Below the pieces are notes generated by a model. It made no database searches. It saw only the letters and a list, made by a program, of their open reading frames with translations, and was not told the DNA's origin. Both the position numbers and the translations under genes were made by a program. Below, piece by piece: positions 9,219-19,206 of a stretch of 64,000 nucleotides of DNA; within the stretch, counting starts at the first letter, position 1; each line of letters opens with the position of its first letter. The stretch comes from Deltaproteobacteria bacterium (GTDB lineage: Bacteria > Desulfobacterota > Dissulfuribacteria > Dissulfuribacterales > DYLC01): the NCBI GenBank assembly GCA_028695735.1, contig JAQVIJ010000001.1, positions 485,081 through 549,080 of the forward strand, read 5' to 3'.

Positions 9219-10193
9219 TTGAAGAAATATCCTTTTATCCTGCTTCTGCTCGTCCTGTTTCATGTATCGGCGGCTGTCACTCGCGGGGAGGTCATCGACA
9301 GGGTCGTGGCGGTAGTCAACGATGATATCATTACACTCAGCGAGCTGGAGGGAAAGGCGGCCCAGATACTGAAACAGCTGCCCCAGGAACAGGCCAACGC
9401 CGCCCAGCTCGACACCCAAAAAAATGAACTGCTGGCCCAGGTGCTTCCCCAGCTCATAGATGAACACCTGGCGCAGGAAGAGATCAAAAAACTCCACATC
9501 GAGGTTTCGGACCAGGAAGTCGATGATTATATTGAAAGATTCGCCCAGATGAATAATCTGTCCGTGCCTGAGCTCAAAAAACGCATGGCGGCAGAGGGCA
9601 TCGACGACAAACTCTATCGCACTGAGATGCGTAAACAGATAGAAAGGCATAAATTAATCAATTCTCAAGTACGCTCCAAAATCGTCATAACAGACGAAGA
9701 AGTGCTGGCATATTGGAAAGAAAACAATCCCAAGACATCAACCGCCCAAGGCACTTCCATCTACCTCCAACACATCTGTATTCCCTATACACCAGAGACC
9801 AAACAGGAGGCCAGAACCAACGCAGAAAACGCTTGGAATGAATTAAAGAAGGGTAAACCATTTGAAGAGGTCGCCAAAATCTGGTCAATGGTGCCGTCCA
9901 AAACAGACGGAGGCAATCTGGGGGCCTTCACCGAAAAGGAACTGGCGCCCTTTATCAAAGAAGCCGTTTCTGGATTGAAACCAGGGGAATACAGCAGGGT
10001 AACCGATACTCCGGCAGGATTTCAGATATTCCGCATAAAGCCCATGAAATCCGAGGATAAAGCCGAGGCCGTCTCGGCTGACATCCCAAAGGAACAGATC
10101 AAGGAACTGCTGTTCCGCCAGAAGATCAACAAGCGATTTGAAGACTGGATGCGTGAACTCCGCTCCAAGGCCACTATTCGAATACTTTTATAG
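9219..10193 (+). CDS. SurA/PpiC-type periplasmic peptidyl-prolyl isomerase
   Basis: This predicted periplasmic folding factor (324 residues, TTG start) has a signal peptide (KKYPFILLLLVLFHVSAAV) and then the SurA N-terminal signature 'VIDRVVAVVNDDIITLSELE' (about 25-44). One parvulin PpiC domain follows at about residues 175-275, with 'GKPFEEVAKIWS' and 'GGNLGAF'. The family assists outer-membrane protein assembly. SurA of E. coli has two parvulin domains; a single one, as here, is common in Desulfobacterota. It is followed after 13 bases by a RodZ-like gene and then recO, a compact plus-strand unit. Confidence 0.85.
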   Translation: MKKYPFILLLLVLFHVSAAVTRGEVIDRVVAVVNDDIITLSELEGKAAQILKQLPQEQANAAQLDTQKNELLAQVLPQLIDEHLAQEEIKKLHIEVSDQEVDDYIERFAQMNNLSVPELKKRMAAEGIDDKLYRTEMRKQIERHKLINSQVRSKIVITDEEVLAYWKENNPKTSTAQGTSIYLQHICIPYTPETKQEARTNAENAWNELKKGKPFEEVAKIWSMVPSKTDGGNLGAFTEKELAPFIKEAVSGLKPGEYSRVTDTPAGFQIFRIKPMKSEDKAEAVSADIPKEQIKELLFRQKINKRFEDWMRELRSKATIRILL

Positions 10194-10206
10194 GAAAACC
10201 AGTTAG

Positions 10207-10587
10207 ATGGACGACCTTTCCCTTGGTGAATATCTGAGACAGGGCCGCAAAGAGATGGACCTGACCCTTGAAGAGGTCTCTCTTAATACCAACATCTCAA
10301 AAAAAATGCTGGAAGCCATGGAAAATGACTCCTGGCACGAGTTTCCTTCCGAGGTATTTTTGAAGCATTATCTCAAAAGATATACCGAATTTGTGGGGCT
10401 TGATTATAACGAAGCACACCTTTTATATCTTGAAAAGGTCAAAAACAACCTATCTCAACGACACACACTGGGATACGGCATAAAATGGTTCATAAGACCG
10501 TCCGTGTTTGAGATAAGACCCATTACAGCCGTGCTGCTGGCTGTTCTCATTCTGATGGGCGCATATTACATCTGGCTCCTGAAATAA
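10207..10587 (+). CDS. RodZ-like helix-turn-helix membrane protein
   Basis: The 126-residue product has a Cro/XRE-type helix-turn-helix at about residues 5-75, with 'LGEYLRQGRKEMDLTLEEVS' and the RodZ-type 'FLKHYLKRYTEFVGLDYNE', then one transmembrane segment near the C-terminus (ITAVLLAVLILMGAYYIWLL). That is the order of RodZ, which links MreB to the membrane, but the periplasmic domain of full RodZ is missing. It could be a minimal RodZ or a membrane-anchored regulator. It is 13 bases after the SurA-like gene and 3 bases before recO. Confidence 0.75.
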   Translation: MDDLSLGEYLRQGRKEMDLTLEEVSLNTNISKKMLEAMENDSWHEFPSEVFLKHYLKRYTEFVGLDYNEAHLLYLEKVKNNLSQRHTLGYGIKWFIRPSVFEIRPITAVLLAVLILMGAYYIWLLK

Positions 10588-10590
10588 CCC

Positions 10591-11439
10591 ATGGCCGATC
10601 CGATAGGACTATCCGCCATCATCCTTGCATCCGCAGACCTGGGAGAAAGCGATAAAATCATTACCTTTTATACGCGTGAAAACGGCAAGGAGCGGGCAGT
10701 GGCCAAAGGGGCCAAGCGGAGTCAAAAACGATTTCTGAACGCACTGGAACCCTTCACCTGCCTTTCGCTTCAACTTGCGCCGAACCGGAACGGCGGCCTC
10801 GCCCGCGTAGAAAGCGTCGATGTCCGGCACAGTTTCGATGCCATCAGGTTCAACACCCAGCACTTTATGTTTGCGACCCTTGCCTGCGAACTTACAGATA
10901 AATGGACAAAAGAAGGCGACCCTTGCCCCAGAATATTTCATCTGCTGCTTTGGCTGTTGCACAATCTGCACGGCGATGCAACCCGCTCGGGACAACACGC
11001 ACCGCCGGCAAAAACAGCCATGATCTTTTTTCAGATCAAACTGTTACAGTTTGTCGGCTATGCCCTGGAATGGAGCCGGTGCATGGTCTGTAAAGGCCTG
11101 CCTCAAGGCGGCCGGCCAGTGTATGTCTCTGAACGAGGGATTCTCTGCGCAGCCTGTCATACCGGTTCCGCCGATATTTGCGAGGCCTGCGCAGGGGCGG
11201 TAAGGGCCATTCAATACCTTCAGGAAAGGGAACACAGCGAAATACACCGATTGGTGCTCTCGGCGCCATTGTGGACAGAGATATGGACCATACTGGAACG
11301 GCTGCACAAAAGACATATCAGCCGACTCTCTCCGGCCCGAATACACACGTACGACATTCTGAGGACGCAAACAACGGCACCGCTGAATACGCCGCAACAA
11401 ATCTCCAACACCGCCATAACAGGAAACAGGGCGGCATAA
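10591..11439 (+). CDS. recO: DNA repair protein RecO
   Basis: RecO anneals single strands and helps RecR load RecA at gaps (RecFOR pathway). The 282-residue protein has the N-terminal OB fold ('AIILASADLGESDKIITFYT'), the basic 'KGAKRSQKRF' segment and the C-terminal zinc-binding region, here 'CMVCKG' and 'CAACH' with further Cys ('CEAC') following. RecF, which is often next to dnaN/gyrB, was not seen in the window. It converges on htpX with only 20 bases between stop codons. Confidence 0.9.
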   Translation: MADPIGLSAIILASADLGESDKIITFYTRENGKERAVAKGAKRSQKRFLNALEPFTCLSLQLAPNRNGGLARVESVDVRHSFDAIRFNTQHFMFATLACELTDKWTKEGDPCPRIFHLLLWLLHNLHGDATRSGQHAPPAKTAMIFFQIKLLQFVGYALEWSRCMVCKGLPQGGRPVYVSERGILCAACHTGSADICEACAGAVRAIQYLQEREHSEIHRLVLSAPLWTEIWTILERLHKRHISRLSPARIHTYDILRTQTTAPLNTPQQISNTAITGNRAA

Positions 11440-11459
11440 TCCTTCAAGGTTCCCTAAAC

Positions 11460-12326
11460 TCAAACCGTTCCGGCCAGCTCCCTGAGCCTCTGCACCCTTT
11501 CTGCAATAGGAGGATGTGTACTGAACAGCCCGGCTATACCTCCGCCGCTCAGAGGATTGACTATATACATCTGGGCTGTGGCAGGATTAACGTCCATGGG
11601 AAGCTGTCTGTTCCAGGACTCCAGCCTCTGAAGCGCTCCAGCCAGGGCCAATGGCCTGCCGCAGATGCGGGCTCCTGTCTCATCCGCCAGGAACTCCCTG
11701 CTTCGAGAGATGGCCATCTGAATCAGCATGGCGGCTATGGGTGCGACTATCATCATCACAACCGCTCCGATCACACCGCCCACACCGCCTCCGTCATCGT
11801 CATCCGAGGAACGGCCAAGACCACCAAACATCATGGCCCATTGCGCCATATTTGCCAGGTAGCTGATGGCGCCTGCAATCATGGCGGCTATGGAGCTGAT
11901 GAGGATATCCCGATTCTTGATGTGCCCCAGCTCATGGGCTATAACCCCTTCGAGTTCCTCCCGGGAAAGCAGCCGCATAATGCCGGCTGTCACCGCTACT
12001 GCGGCATGCTCCGGATTTCTGCCTGTGGCAAAGGCATTTGGTGTCTCTTCAGGTATGATATAAATCCGAGGCTTTGGAAGACCAGCCCTGAGTGCAAGAC
12101 CCTGCACAATGGCATGGAGCTCCGGATACTCTGACTCTGAAACAGGCTGTGCCCCGCTCATGGCCAGGGCGATCTTGTCACTAAACCAGTAAGCGGCCAG
12201 ATTCATGACACCTGCCATCACCAGCGCTATGGTCATGCCGCTTCTGCCTCCCACTGCCTGCCCGACTATCAGAAACAGGACCGTCATGGCGGTGAGCAAC
12301 AAGGTGGTTTTAAGGGTATTCAACAT
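11460..12326 (-). CDS. htpX: Membrane zinc metalloprotease HtpX
   Basis: HtpX (M48 family, 288 residues) is an inner-membrane protease that degrades misfolded membrane proteins with FtsH. It has two N-terminal transmembrane segments, the zinc motif '[13 protein letters not shown]' (about 133-145), two more hydrophobic segments, and '[11 protein letters not shown]', whose Glu is the third zinc ligand. Length and order match bacterial HtpX. It follows fbp on the minus strand by 112 bases. No heat-shock promoter was identified. Confidence 0.94.
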   Translation of the reverse strand: MLNTLKTTLLLTAMTVLFLIVGQAVGGRSGMTIALVMAGVMNLAAYWFSDKIALAMSGAQPVSESEYPELHAIVQGLALRAGLPKPRIYIIPEETPNAFATGRNPEHAAVAVTAGIMRLLSREELEGVIAHELGHIKNRDILISSIAAMIAGAISYLANMAQWAMMFGGLGRSSDDDDGGGVGGVIGAVVMMIVAPIAAMLIQMAISRSREFLADETGARICGRPLALAGALQRLESWNRQLPMDVNPATAQMYIVNPLSGGGIAGLFSTHPPIAERVQRLRELAGTV

Positions 12327-12438
12327 GCTTCACTCCTTGATTCCGATGTTTTTCAAAAAAGCCTGCGAGGCACAAGACCTTGGCATCAAAATTATGTGTC
12401 TTTTTTGTGCGATTGCAAGGCTCCCCAAGGTTACGGAA

Positions 12439-13449
12439 TCAAATCTGTCGCATCAGTCTGGTGGCAGTCTCCACATCCGCCTTGCTGCCTATGAACAAAG
12501 GCACCCGTTCATGCAGGGTCTTGGCCTGAATCTCAAGGATCCGCATGGCGCCGTCTGTTGCAGCTCCTCCGGCCTGCTCCGCCAAAAAGGCCAAGGGAAA
12601 GGCCTCGCACAGGATGCGAAGCTTGCCCCGAGGCTTTGCCGGGTCTTTTTTATCGGCAGGATACATGAAGATACCGCCTTCCAGGAGATTTCTGTGAAAA
12701 TCAGCCACCAGCGCGCCGATATAGCGGGCCCGATACGGCTTGCCCCGCTCGTTCTGATTCGACTTGAAAAAGGCCACTGTTTTTTTTGTCCTTTCATCCC
12801 AATACATCTCATTGGCTTCGTTGACAGAGTAGGTCTTGCCTCGCTCAGGCATGACTATCTTGGGATGGGACAGCAGGAACTCTCCCACGGAGGGATCGAG
12901 TGTAAACCCGGAAACCCCATCGCCGGTGGAATAGACCAGCATGGTACTGGGGCCGTAGAGAAAATAACCAGCGGCCACCTGCTCCAGCCCTGTTCTCAGA
13001 AAATCGGAAAGCCTGACGGTATCGCCCTCACTGACCTTGCGATAGATGGAAAAGATGGTCCCGATATTCACATTCACATCTATATTGGCCGACCCGTCCA
13101 GGGGGTCGAAGACCAGCAGATAACTGCCGCGCGGCATATCCTCAGGCACTTCGATAATATCTGCGTTTTCTTCAGAGGCCATGGCGCACAGGACACCGCA
13201 GCGCTGCATACGATATATGAGCACGCGATTGGCGAAATCATCCAACTTTCTCACCTGTTCGCCCTGTACATTGATGTCGCCGGTCAGGCCGAGAATATCC
13301 ACAAGGCCTGCCTTCTTGACCTCCCTGGCGATGATCTTCGCTGAAAATATCAATTCCGTCAGCAGTCTCGTAAACTGACCGGTCGCAGCCGGTGACTCCC
13401 TTTGGCTCAACAAAAGATGCTCCATGACACTTATGCCTATGCCTTCCAT
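12439..13449 (-). CDS. fbp: Class I fructose-1,6-bisphosphatase
   Basis: The enzyme hydrolyses fructose-1,6-bisphosphate to fructose-6-phosphate in gluconeogenesis. The 336-residue protein carries the class I signature '[20 protein letters not shown]' (metal-binding DPLDGS), an upstream 'ASEENAD' acidic site, and the C-terminal '[20 protein letters not shown]' region. Together with pgi elsewhere in the window it supports an active upper glycolysis/gluconeogenesis path. It is divergent from the lipoprotein gene at 13611. Confidence 0.95.
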   Translation of the reverse strand: MEGIGISVMEHLLLSQRESPAATGQFTRLLTELIFSAKIIAREVKKAGLVDILGLTGDINVQGEQVRKLDDFANRVLIYRMQRCGVLCAMASEENADIIEVPEDMPRGSYLLVFDPLDGSANIDVNVNIGTIFSIYRKVSEGDTVRLSDFLRTGLEQVAAGYFLYGPSTMLVYSTGDGVSGFTLDPSVGEFLLSHPKIVMPERGKTYSVNEANEMYWDERTKKTVAFFKSNQNERGKPYRARYIGALVADFHRNLLEGGIFMYPADKKDPAKPRGKLRILCEAFPLAFLAEQAGGAATDGAMRILEIQAKTLHERVPLFIGSKADVETATRLMRQI

Positions 13450-13548
13450 TAGCGCCTCCTTGAAACCTATATTTAAAGATGTTTTATCGGCTCATCACAA
13501 ACAATGTCAAGGGATTTCTTCATTCAAATGCCTCAAAGCAAATCCTCC

Positions 13549-13577
13549 TTGACTTTATCGCATTACAGGTTTAATAA
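13549..13577 (+). promoter_or_regulatory. Possible sigma70 promoter of the glycine-zipper lipoprotein
   Basis: TTGACT (13549-13554), a 17-base spacer and TAATAA (13572-13577) lie 33 bases before the ATG at 13611, which also has a GGAGG ribosome site. The -10 match is moderate. Confidence 0.4.
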
Positions 13578-13610
13578 TTTCAAGATGCCATAATTTGGAG
13601 GCAATTCAGA

Positions 13611-14030
13611 ATGAAAGCCAAGATATTCAATAAAGTCATATCGTTTTTCACACTCTGCGCCATTTCGTGTTCCGTATGGGCATGCGCACAACCCACACAA
13701 TCCAACTATGAAGGTGCTGCTGTGGGTGCAGGCGTCGGCGCTGTCGCAGGCGCCCTGATAGACAAGAGAAATCCGTGGCGCGGGGCGGTGGTAGGCGGGG
13801 CATTGGGCGCTGTCGCAGGCGGTTCTCTTGCAGAGGTGTCTAAACGGGCCGCTTATGAAGCAAGGTCATCCAACCGCCCTGTCTATTACGAAAGGCAGAT
13901 GGACAACGGCGGATGGCAGCGCATAGAGGCCCAGCCGCAACCGCAATACAGCCGAAGCGGCAACCGCTGTGTATTGGTCAAAACCTTTGAAAACGGCCGC
14001 GTGGTGGACGAACACCTTTCCTGCGATTGA
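13611..14030 (+). CDS. Glycine-zipper lipoprotein
   Basis: The 139-residue protein begins with a lipoprotein signal whose lipobox is 'SVWAC', with Cys25 as the likely lipid-bearing residue. Residues about 35-75 are two glycine-zipper hairpins ('GAAVGAGVGAVAGALID' and 'GAVVGGALGAVAGGSLAE'), as in 17-kDa surface-antigen/Pcp-type outer-membrane lipoproteins. The C-terminal part ('WQRIEAQ.....NRCVLVKTFENGRVVDEHLSC') is a small beta region. Such proteins are outer-membrane associated; the exact role is unknown. It stands alone between fbp (divergent) and hisS. Confidence 0.75.
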   Translation: MKAKIFNKVISFFTLCAISCSVWACAQPTQSNYEGAAVGAGVGAVAGALIDKRNPWRGAVVGGALGAVAGGSLAEVSKRAAYEARSSNRPVYYERQMDNGGWQRIEAQPQPQYSRSGNRCVLVKTFENGRVVDEHLSCD

Positions 14031-14218
14031 TCTGGAATCAAAATCCCGAGTCTTTGAGGCCGTTCTTTATTCTTTAATTTTGTTCCGGTGTGTTGCGATC
14101 CTTCGTCCCCTTGAACAAGACTGACGAACAATGATAACAGATCGGCCAGTCTCTCCCTGAAAAGGAATCGCACCGGCCGGTTGGTTGTATTACAGGCAAG
14201 CGTCTTGAAAAAATTATG

Positions 14219-14247
14219 AGGGTCTATTCGCAAGATCGACCCTTTTT
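14219..14247 (+). terminator. Possible Rho-independent terminator upstream of hisS
   Basis: A 6-bp stem AGGGTC/GACCCT is followed by five T residues, 27 bases before the hisS start. It could end the lipoprotein transcript or act in the hisS leader. The stem is short, so confidence is low. Confidence 0.35.
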
Positions 14248-14273
14248 ATGTTTACAGCTCAGGAGAATATCAC

Positions 14274-15590
14274 TTGTTGACCGCAATCCGTGGATTCAAG
14301 GACATACTGCCCCAAAACAGCCTGTTGTGGGCTGTAATCGAGGACTTTGCCCGGCTGACATTTCGCTCCTTCGGTTTTCAGGAGATACGCACCCCCATAC
14401 TTGAAAAGACCGAGGTCTTCACTCGCGGCATCGGAGAGCACACGGACATCGTCGAAAAAGAGATGTACACCTTTACGGATCGAAACGGGGACTCCCTCAG
14501 CCTGCGTCCAGAGGCCACGGCCGGCATTCTGAGGGCAGTGCTCGAACACAATCTGCACAAGGAGGCAGGGCAGATTCGCGTCTTCACCCTTGGCCCTATG
14601 TTCCGGCATGAAAGACCGCAAAAGGGCAGGCTGCGGCAGTTTCATCAGATAGACATGGAAATACTGGGCCCTGCATCCCCCCTTGCAGATTTCGAGGTCA
14701 TCTGGATGGCCTGGTCCATAGTCAACGGCATTTATGAAAAGACCGCTCAAGGCAGCGAAAGGCCGGACCTGCGCCTGGAGATCAATTCATTGGGCTGCCC
14801 CTCCTGCAAACCCCATCACAGGGAAGACCTGCTCATTTTTCTGGAGAACAGGCGGGAACAACTCTGCCCTGACTGTCAGCGCAGGAGTCTGTCAAACCCC
14901 TTGCGGGTCTTTGACTGCAAGCTCGAGCAGTGCAAAAACGCACTGAAAGGCGCTCCGCTTTTGCGCAATTACATCTGCCCTGACTGCGTGGAACACCTGA
15001 AACTGGTTCAGGATGCCCTGCATGCGGTCAACATCCCGTTTGTAATCAATCCGCTGCTTGTAAGGGGGCTGGACTACTACAGCCGCACCACATTCGAGCT
15101 CATATCAAACGAACTGGGGGCACAGGGCACTGTTGCTGCCGGAGGCCGGTATGACGGGCTTGCGGAGCAGATGGGCGGGCCGCACCTGCCTGGTGTGGGC
15201 ATGGCCATAGGATGTGAACGTCTGTTGCTGCTGGCCGAGCAATGGGCTGAACAGCAACCTGTGTATGCCACGGATATCTTTGTGGCAGCCATGGGAGACA
15301 AGGCCATGCAAACGGCCCTGCCCTGGATCAAGGAACTCAGAAAAAACGGCGTAAGCGTGCTCATGCCCTATGAATCCAAGGGGTTGAAGGCTCTTTTGAA
15401 GGCCGCAGACCGACACAATGCAACATTCGCCCTGATTCTGGGTGAAAGTGAGCTTCAAGGACGCAAGGCCGTACTCAAGGACCTTCACTCTCACACACAG
15501 ACGGAAATCGCCTTTGAATCGCTTTTGCCCGAACTCCTCGACATACTGAAAATCGCAAAAAGGACATCAAATAACGCATGGAAACCATAA
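14274..15590 (+). CDS. hisS: Histidyl-tRNA synthetase
   Basis: HisS charges tRNA-His. The 438-residue class II enzyme starts at a TTG with AGGAG 8 bases upstream and begins '[12 protein letters not shown]'. Motif 2 ('[16 protein letters not shown]'), the histidine motif ('[15 protein letters not shown]') and 'AAGGRYDGL' are all present, followed by the C-terminal anticodon-binding domain. Its 3' end overlaps aspS by 13 bases, so the two synthetases are translationally coupled, an arrangement common in many bacteria. Confidence 0.96.
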   Translation: MLTAIRGFKDILPQNSLLWAVIEDFARLTFRSFGFQEIRTPILEKTEVFTRGIGEHTDIVEKEMYTFTDRNGDSLSLRPEATAGILRAVLEHNLHKEAGQIRVFTLGPMFRHERPQKGRLRQFHQIDMEILGPASPLADFEVIWMAWSIVNGIYEKTAQGSERPDLRLEINSLGCPSCKPHHREDLLIFLENRREQLCPDCQRRSLSNPLRVFDCKLEQCKNALKGAPLLRNYICPDCVEHLKLVQDALHAVNIPFVINPLLVRGLDYYSRTTFELISNELGAQGTVAAGGRYDGLAEQMGGPHLPGVGMAIGCERLLLLAEQWAEQQPVYATDIFVAAMGDKAMQTALPWIKELRKNGVSVLMPYESKGLKALLKAADRHNATFALILGESELQGRKAVLKDLHSHTQTEIAFESLLPELLDILKIAKRTSNNAWKP

Positions 15591-17359
15591 AAGGGATGAA
15601 ACGGACACACAATTGTGCAAGTCTTACAGCCGACACCATCGGACAGAAGGTAGTGCTCATGGGCTGGGTGCTGAGAAGACGGGACCACGGAGGTCTCATC
15701 TTCATAGACCTGCGGGACAGATATGGCATAACCCAACTGGTCTTCGAGCCAGAGACAGCACCGGAGGTGCATGAAAAGGCCCACGCCCTGCGAAGTGAGT
15801 ATGTCATGGCCGTGCGTGGCGAGGTGCGCAGGAGGCCAGAGGGCATGGAAAACCCCAAACTCAAGACCGGCATGATAGAAGTCCTGTGCACGGAACTGCG
15901 CATTCTCAACACCTCCCGCACTCCGGTCTTTCCTCTGGACGAAGAGATAGACGTGGCCGAGACCAACAGGCTGCATTACCGTTATCTGGACCTGAGAAGA
16001 CCCCAGATGGTGGCCAATCTCACTCTGCGTCACATTGTCTGCCAGGCCATGCGGGAGTATCTAAATGCACGGGATTTTCTTGAGATCGAAACCCCCATGC
16101 TCACACGCAGCACGCCCGAGGGTGCCCGTGATTATCTGGTCCCCAGCCGTGTAAATCCCGGCTGTTTCTACGCACTGCCCCAGTCCCCGCAGCTCTACAA
16201 GCAGATACTCATGATCTCCGGCATGGAACGCTACTATCAAATCGTCAGATGCTTTCGTGATGAGGACTTGCGGGCGGACAGACAGCCCGAGTTCACGCAG
16301 CTCGACATGGAGATGTCCTTTGTAGAAGAAGAGGATGTCATCGAGCTCATCGAGGGCCTGATTCGCCATATCTTTCAAAAAGGGCTGGACAAGGCCGTCT
16401 CAACGCCGTTTCCAAGGCTTACATATCAAGAGGCCATGGAACGCTTCGGCACCGACAGACCTGACCTGCGTTTTGGAATGGAGCTGTGCAACCTCACCGG
16501 CATCGCCAAGGCCTGTAATTTCACTGTGTTCCGGACAGCAGCCGAATCGGGCGGGCTTGTAAAGGCCATAAACGCCAAATCCATGGGCGATCTGAGCCGC
16601 AAGGAGATAGACGAGCTCACGGAATTCGCCGTGTCTCTGGGTGCAAAGGGTCTGGCCTGGGTCAAGATGAAGGAGGACGGCTCCTGGCAGTCGCCCATAG
16701 CCAAGTTCTTCACACAGGACGAGATCGCTTCCATCAACGAAATTTTGAACGCAAAACCCAACGACATCCTGTTCTTCGGAGCGGATCAGGCCGCTGTGGT
16801 GAACAAGGTGCTCGGCGAGCTGCGGCTGGAACTGGCCAGGCGAAGAAACCTTTTATCCAAAGACGAACTCAAGTTTTTATGGGTGACGGACTTCCCTCTA
16901 TTGGAGTTCGATACCGAGGCCGGCAGATATGTGGCGGTGCATCACCCCTTCACCTCGCCAAAGGAGGAGGACATACCGCTCCTGGAAAGTGATCCGGGAC
17001 GTGTAAGGGCAAGGGCATACGACCTGGTCCTGAACGGCATAGAGGTTGGCGGAGGCAGCATTCGCATTCATCTGCCTCAGCTGCAAAAGCGGCTATTCGA
17101 GCTCTTGGCCATTACCAATGAAGAGGCCCAGGAAAAATTCGGTTTCCTGATAGACGCTCTGGAATTCGGCGCCCCGCCGCACGGAGGTATAGCCTTCGGA
17201 TTAGACAGACTGGTTATGCTCATGGCCGGAGTCAGCACCATTCGAGACGTCATAGCCTTTCCCAAGACACAAAAGGCCCAGTGCCTGCTCACAAATGCGC
17301 CGTCCCGGGTCAGCCACACACAACTAGCCGAGCTGTATATCAAGCCGGGCTGGATATAA
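15578..17359 (+). CDS. aspS: Aspartyl-tRNA synthetase
   Basis: AspS (593 residues) charges tRNA-Asp. It has the N-terminal OB-fold anticodon domain ('[20 protein letters not shown]'), '[13 protein letters not shown]', class II motif 2 ('[18 protein letters not shown]'), the bacterial GAD insertion and motif 3 ('[15 protein letters not shown]'). The length is typical of bacterial AspRS. Whether it also charges tRNA-Asn cannot be judged here. It overlaps hisS by 13 bases and precedes an HMGL-type gene by 14 bases. Confidence 0.96.
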   Translation: METIKGMKRTHNCASLTADTIGQKVVLMGWVLRRRDHGGLIFIDLRDRYGITQLVFEPETAPEVHEKAHALRSEYVMAVRGEVRRRPEGMENPKLKTGMIEVLCTELRILNTSRTPVFPLDEEIDVAETNRLHYRYLDLRRPQMVANLTLRHIVCQAMREYLNARDFLEIETPMLTRSTPEGARDYLVPSRVNPGCFYALPQSPQLYKQILMISGMERYYQIVRCFRDEDLRADRQPEFTQLDMEMSFVEEEDVIELIEGLIRHIFQKGLDKAVSTPFPRLTYQEAMERFGTDRPDLRFGMELCNLTGIAKACNFTVFRTAAESGGLVKAINAKSMGDLSRKEIDELTEFAVSLGAKGLAWVKMKEDGSWQSPIAKFFTQDEIASINEILNAKPNDILFFGADQAAVVNKVLGELRLELARRRNLLSKDELKFLWVTDFPLLEFDTEAGRYVAVHHPFTSPKEEDIPLLESDPGRVRARAYDLVLNGIEVGGGSIRIHLPQLQKRLFELLAITNEEAQEKFGFLIDALEFGAPPHGGIAFGLDRLVMLMAGVSTIRDVIAFPKTQKAQCLLTNAPSRVSHTQLAELYIKPGWI

Positions 17360-17373
17360 AAAAGGAGAAAAAC

Positions 17374-19206
17374 ATGGCCAAATGGAACCCCAACAAAAAG
17401 CTCCTGGAAGCAACACCCAATCGACAGACATATAAACTACATGACCCGCAGGAACCCGATCTCCTGCGGGACATCTTCCCCTATACCGAGGTCTGCAGGA
17501 CACCGTTCGACCATGTGCATGTCATACCCGAGCCATGTGATGAGATGCTCATTACAGATACCACATTTCGCGACGGCCAACAGGCCAGGCCTCCCTATTC
17601 CGTACAGCAGATCAGCACCATCTTTGATTTTCTGCACCGCATGAGCGGGCCCAACGGCGTAATCCGTCAGGCGGAGTTCTTTCTTTACACACAAAAGGAC
17701 AAGGAAGCGGTCTGGGTGTGCAGGGAAAAAGGCTATAAATTTCCAGAGATAACCGGCTGGATTCGGGCCAACAAGGCCGACCTGCAGCTGGTAAAGGAGA
17801 TGGGGCTCAAGGAAACAGGGATTCTCACCTCCATATCCGATTATCACATCTTTCTAAAGCTCAAAAAGACCAGGGCAAAGGCCTTGGAGGATTACCTGTC
17901 CATTGTAAAGGCATGTCTGGAAGAGGGCATCACGCCCCGTTGCCACTTCGAGGACATCACCAGGGCCGATATTCACGGCTTCTGTGTGCCATTTGCCATA
18001 GAGCTCATGAAACTACGGGAGGAAAGCGGCATAGACATCAAGATTCGGCTCTGCGATACCCTGGGCTATGGTGTGCCATATCCTGGTTCAGCCCTGCCCA
18101 GGAGTGTGGGCAGAATAGTACATGCCATGATACAGGATGCCGGTGTACCTGGTTATTTACTGGAGTGGCACGGGCACAACGACTTTCACAAGGCCCTAAT
18201 CAACGCCTCCACCGCCTGGCTCTATGGCTGCGGGGCCGTAAACGGCACGATTCTGGGCTTCGGTGAACGCACAGGCAATACACCCATAGAGGCATTGCTC
18301 ATCGAGCGCATATCCCTCAGGGGTTCACAGGACGGCATCGACACGCGGGCTATCACAGAAATGGCTGAATACTTCGAAAAGGAACTGCACGTCCACATCC
18401 CCCGCAACTATCCCATTGTTGGAGCCGATTCCACCGCCACATCCGCCGGTATCCATGTAGACGGCCTGCTCAAAAACGAAGAGATATACAACATCTTCGA
18501 CACAGCTCGCATCTTGGGCCGCCCTATCTCTGTCATAGTTTCAGACAAGTCCGGGACAGCTGGTATCGCCCACTGGGTCAACACCAAGCTGAAACTGAAG
18601 GGCGAGCGGGCTATCGACAAGAAACATCCAGGAATCGTCAAGATATACAAAAAGGTCATGCAGGAATATGAAAACAACCGCATAACCTCCATGTCAGACG
18701 ACGAAATCGAACTATTGGCCAGAAAATACCTGCCGGAGTTCTTCCCATCCGGATTCGCCAGGCTTGAGGCCAAGGCCAGGGAGCTGGCACTGCACCTGGC
18801 CGAGGAACTGGTGGAACAACCAGCCATTCGCTCCATGGAACCTACCCAGATCGAACCTGTGCTGACCAAAACCCTGGAGGAAAACCCGTTTATTCAATTT
18901 TTATATGTGGTCAATACCGAAGGAAAGAAGATCACCCGTAACATCACGCACCTCAAATACAAGAGCCAATATGCCACGCACCTTTTAGACGAGGACTTCT
19001 CTGACCGCTCATGGTTCATAGAACCCATGCAGGACGGCAAAAGCCATGTGTCTCCGTTTTATACCTCCAAGATCACAGGCGCCCTCTGCATCACTGTTTC
19101 CGCTCCAATTCGAAACGAAACCGATGAAATAATAGGTATAATGGGAATCGACATCAAATTTGAAGACCTTGCGAAGATGGAACAGGAGGATCCCTCTGCC
19201 GAATAA
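17374..19206 (+). CDS. HMGL-family acyltransferase (isopropylmalate/citrate synthase-like) with C-terminal Cache-like sensor domain
   Basis: Residues about 50-330 form an HMGL-like TIM barrel of the 2-isopropylmalate/homocitrate/Re-citrate synthase superfamily: 'ITDTTFRDGQQARPPYS' (metal Asp and Arg), 'RLCDTLGYGVPYPG', the metal-binding 'WHGHNDFHKA' and 'GFGERTGNTPIEALL'. The last ~100 residues look different: 'IQFLYVVNTEGKKITRNI', 'DRSWFIEPMQDGK', 'VSPFYTSKITGALCITVSAP' and 'IIGIMGIDIKFEDL' are the pattern of a Cache/PDC ligand-sensor domain. The start at 17374 is chosen because AAGGAG lies 6 bases upstream; the in-frame extension to 17281 would overlap aspS. The acyl acceptor is not certain: Re-citrate synthase and 2-isopropylmalate synthase are both possible. 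Confidence 0.75.
   Translation: MAKWNPNKKLLEATPNRQTYKLHDPQEPDLLRDIFPYTEVCRTPFDHVHVIPEPCDEMLITDTTFRDGQQARPPYSVQQISTIFDFLHRMSGPNGVIRQAEFFLYTQKDKEAVWVCREKGYKFPEITGWIRANKADLQLVKEMGLKETGILTSISDYHIFLKLKKTRAKALEDYLSIVKACLEEGITPRCHFEDITRADIHGFCVPFAIELMKLREESGIDIKIRLCDTLGYGVPYPGSALPRSVGRIVHAMIQDAGVPGYLLEWHGHNDFHKALINASTAWLYGCGAVNGTILGFGERTGNTPIEALLIERISLRGSQDGIDTRAITEMAEYFEKELHVHIPRNYPIVGADSTATSAGIHVDGLLKNEEIYNIFDTARILGRPISVIVSDKSGTAGIAHWVNTKLKLKGERAIDKKHPGIVKIYKKVMQEYENNRITSMSDDEIELLARKYLPEFFPSGFARLEAKARELALHLAEELVEQPAIRSMEPTQIEPVLTKTLEENPFIQFLYVVNTEGKKITRNITHLKYKSQYATHLLDEDFSDRSWFIEPMQDGKSHVSPFYTSKITGALCITVSAPIRNETDEIIGIMGIDIKFEDLAKMEQEDPSAE

Noticed and set aside
12205-13344. 379-codon plus-strand frame opposite htpX and fbp
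   Set aside because: Spans two real minus-strand genes and their spacer; no motif or ribosome site.
17281-17373. N-terminal extension of the HMGL-Cache protein
   Set aside because: It lies inside aspS in another frame; the ATG at 17374 has a strong AAGGAG site.
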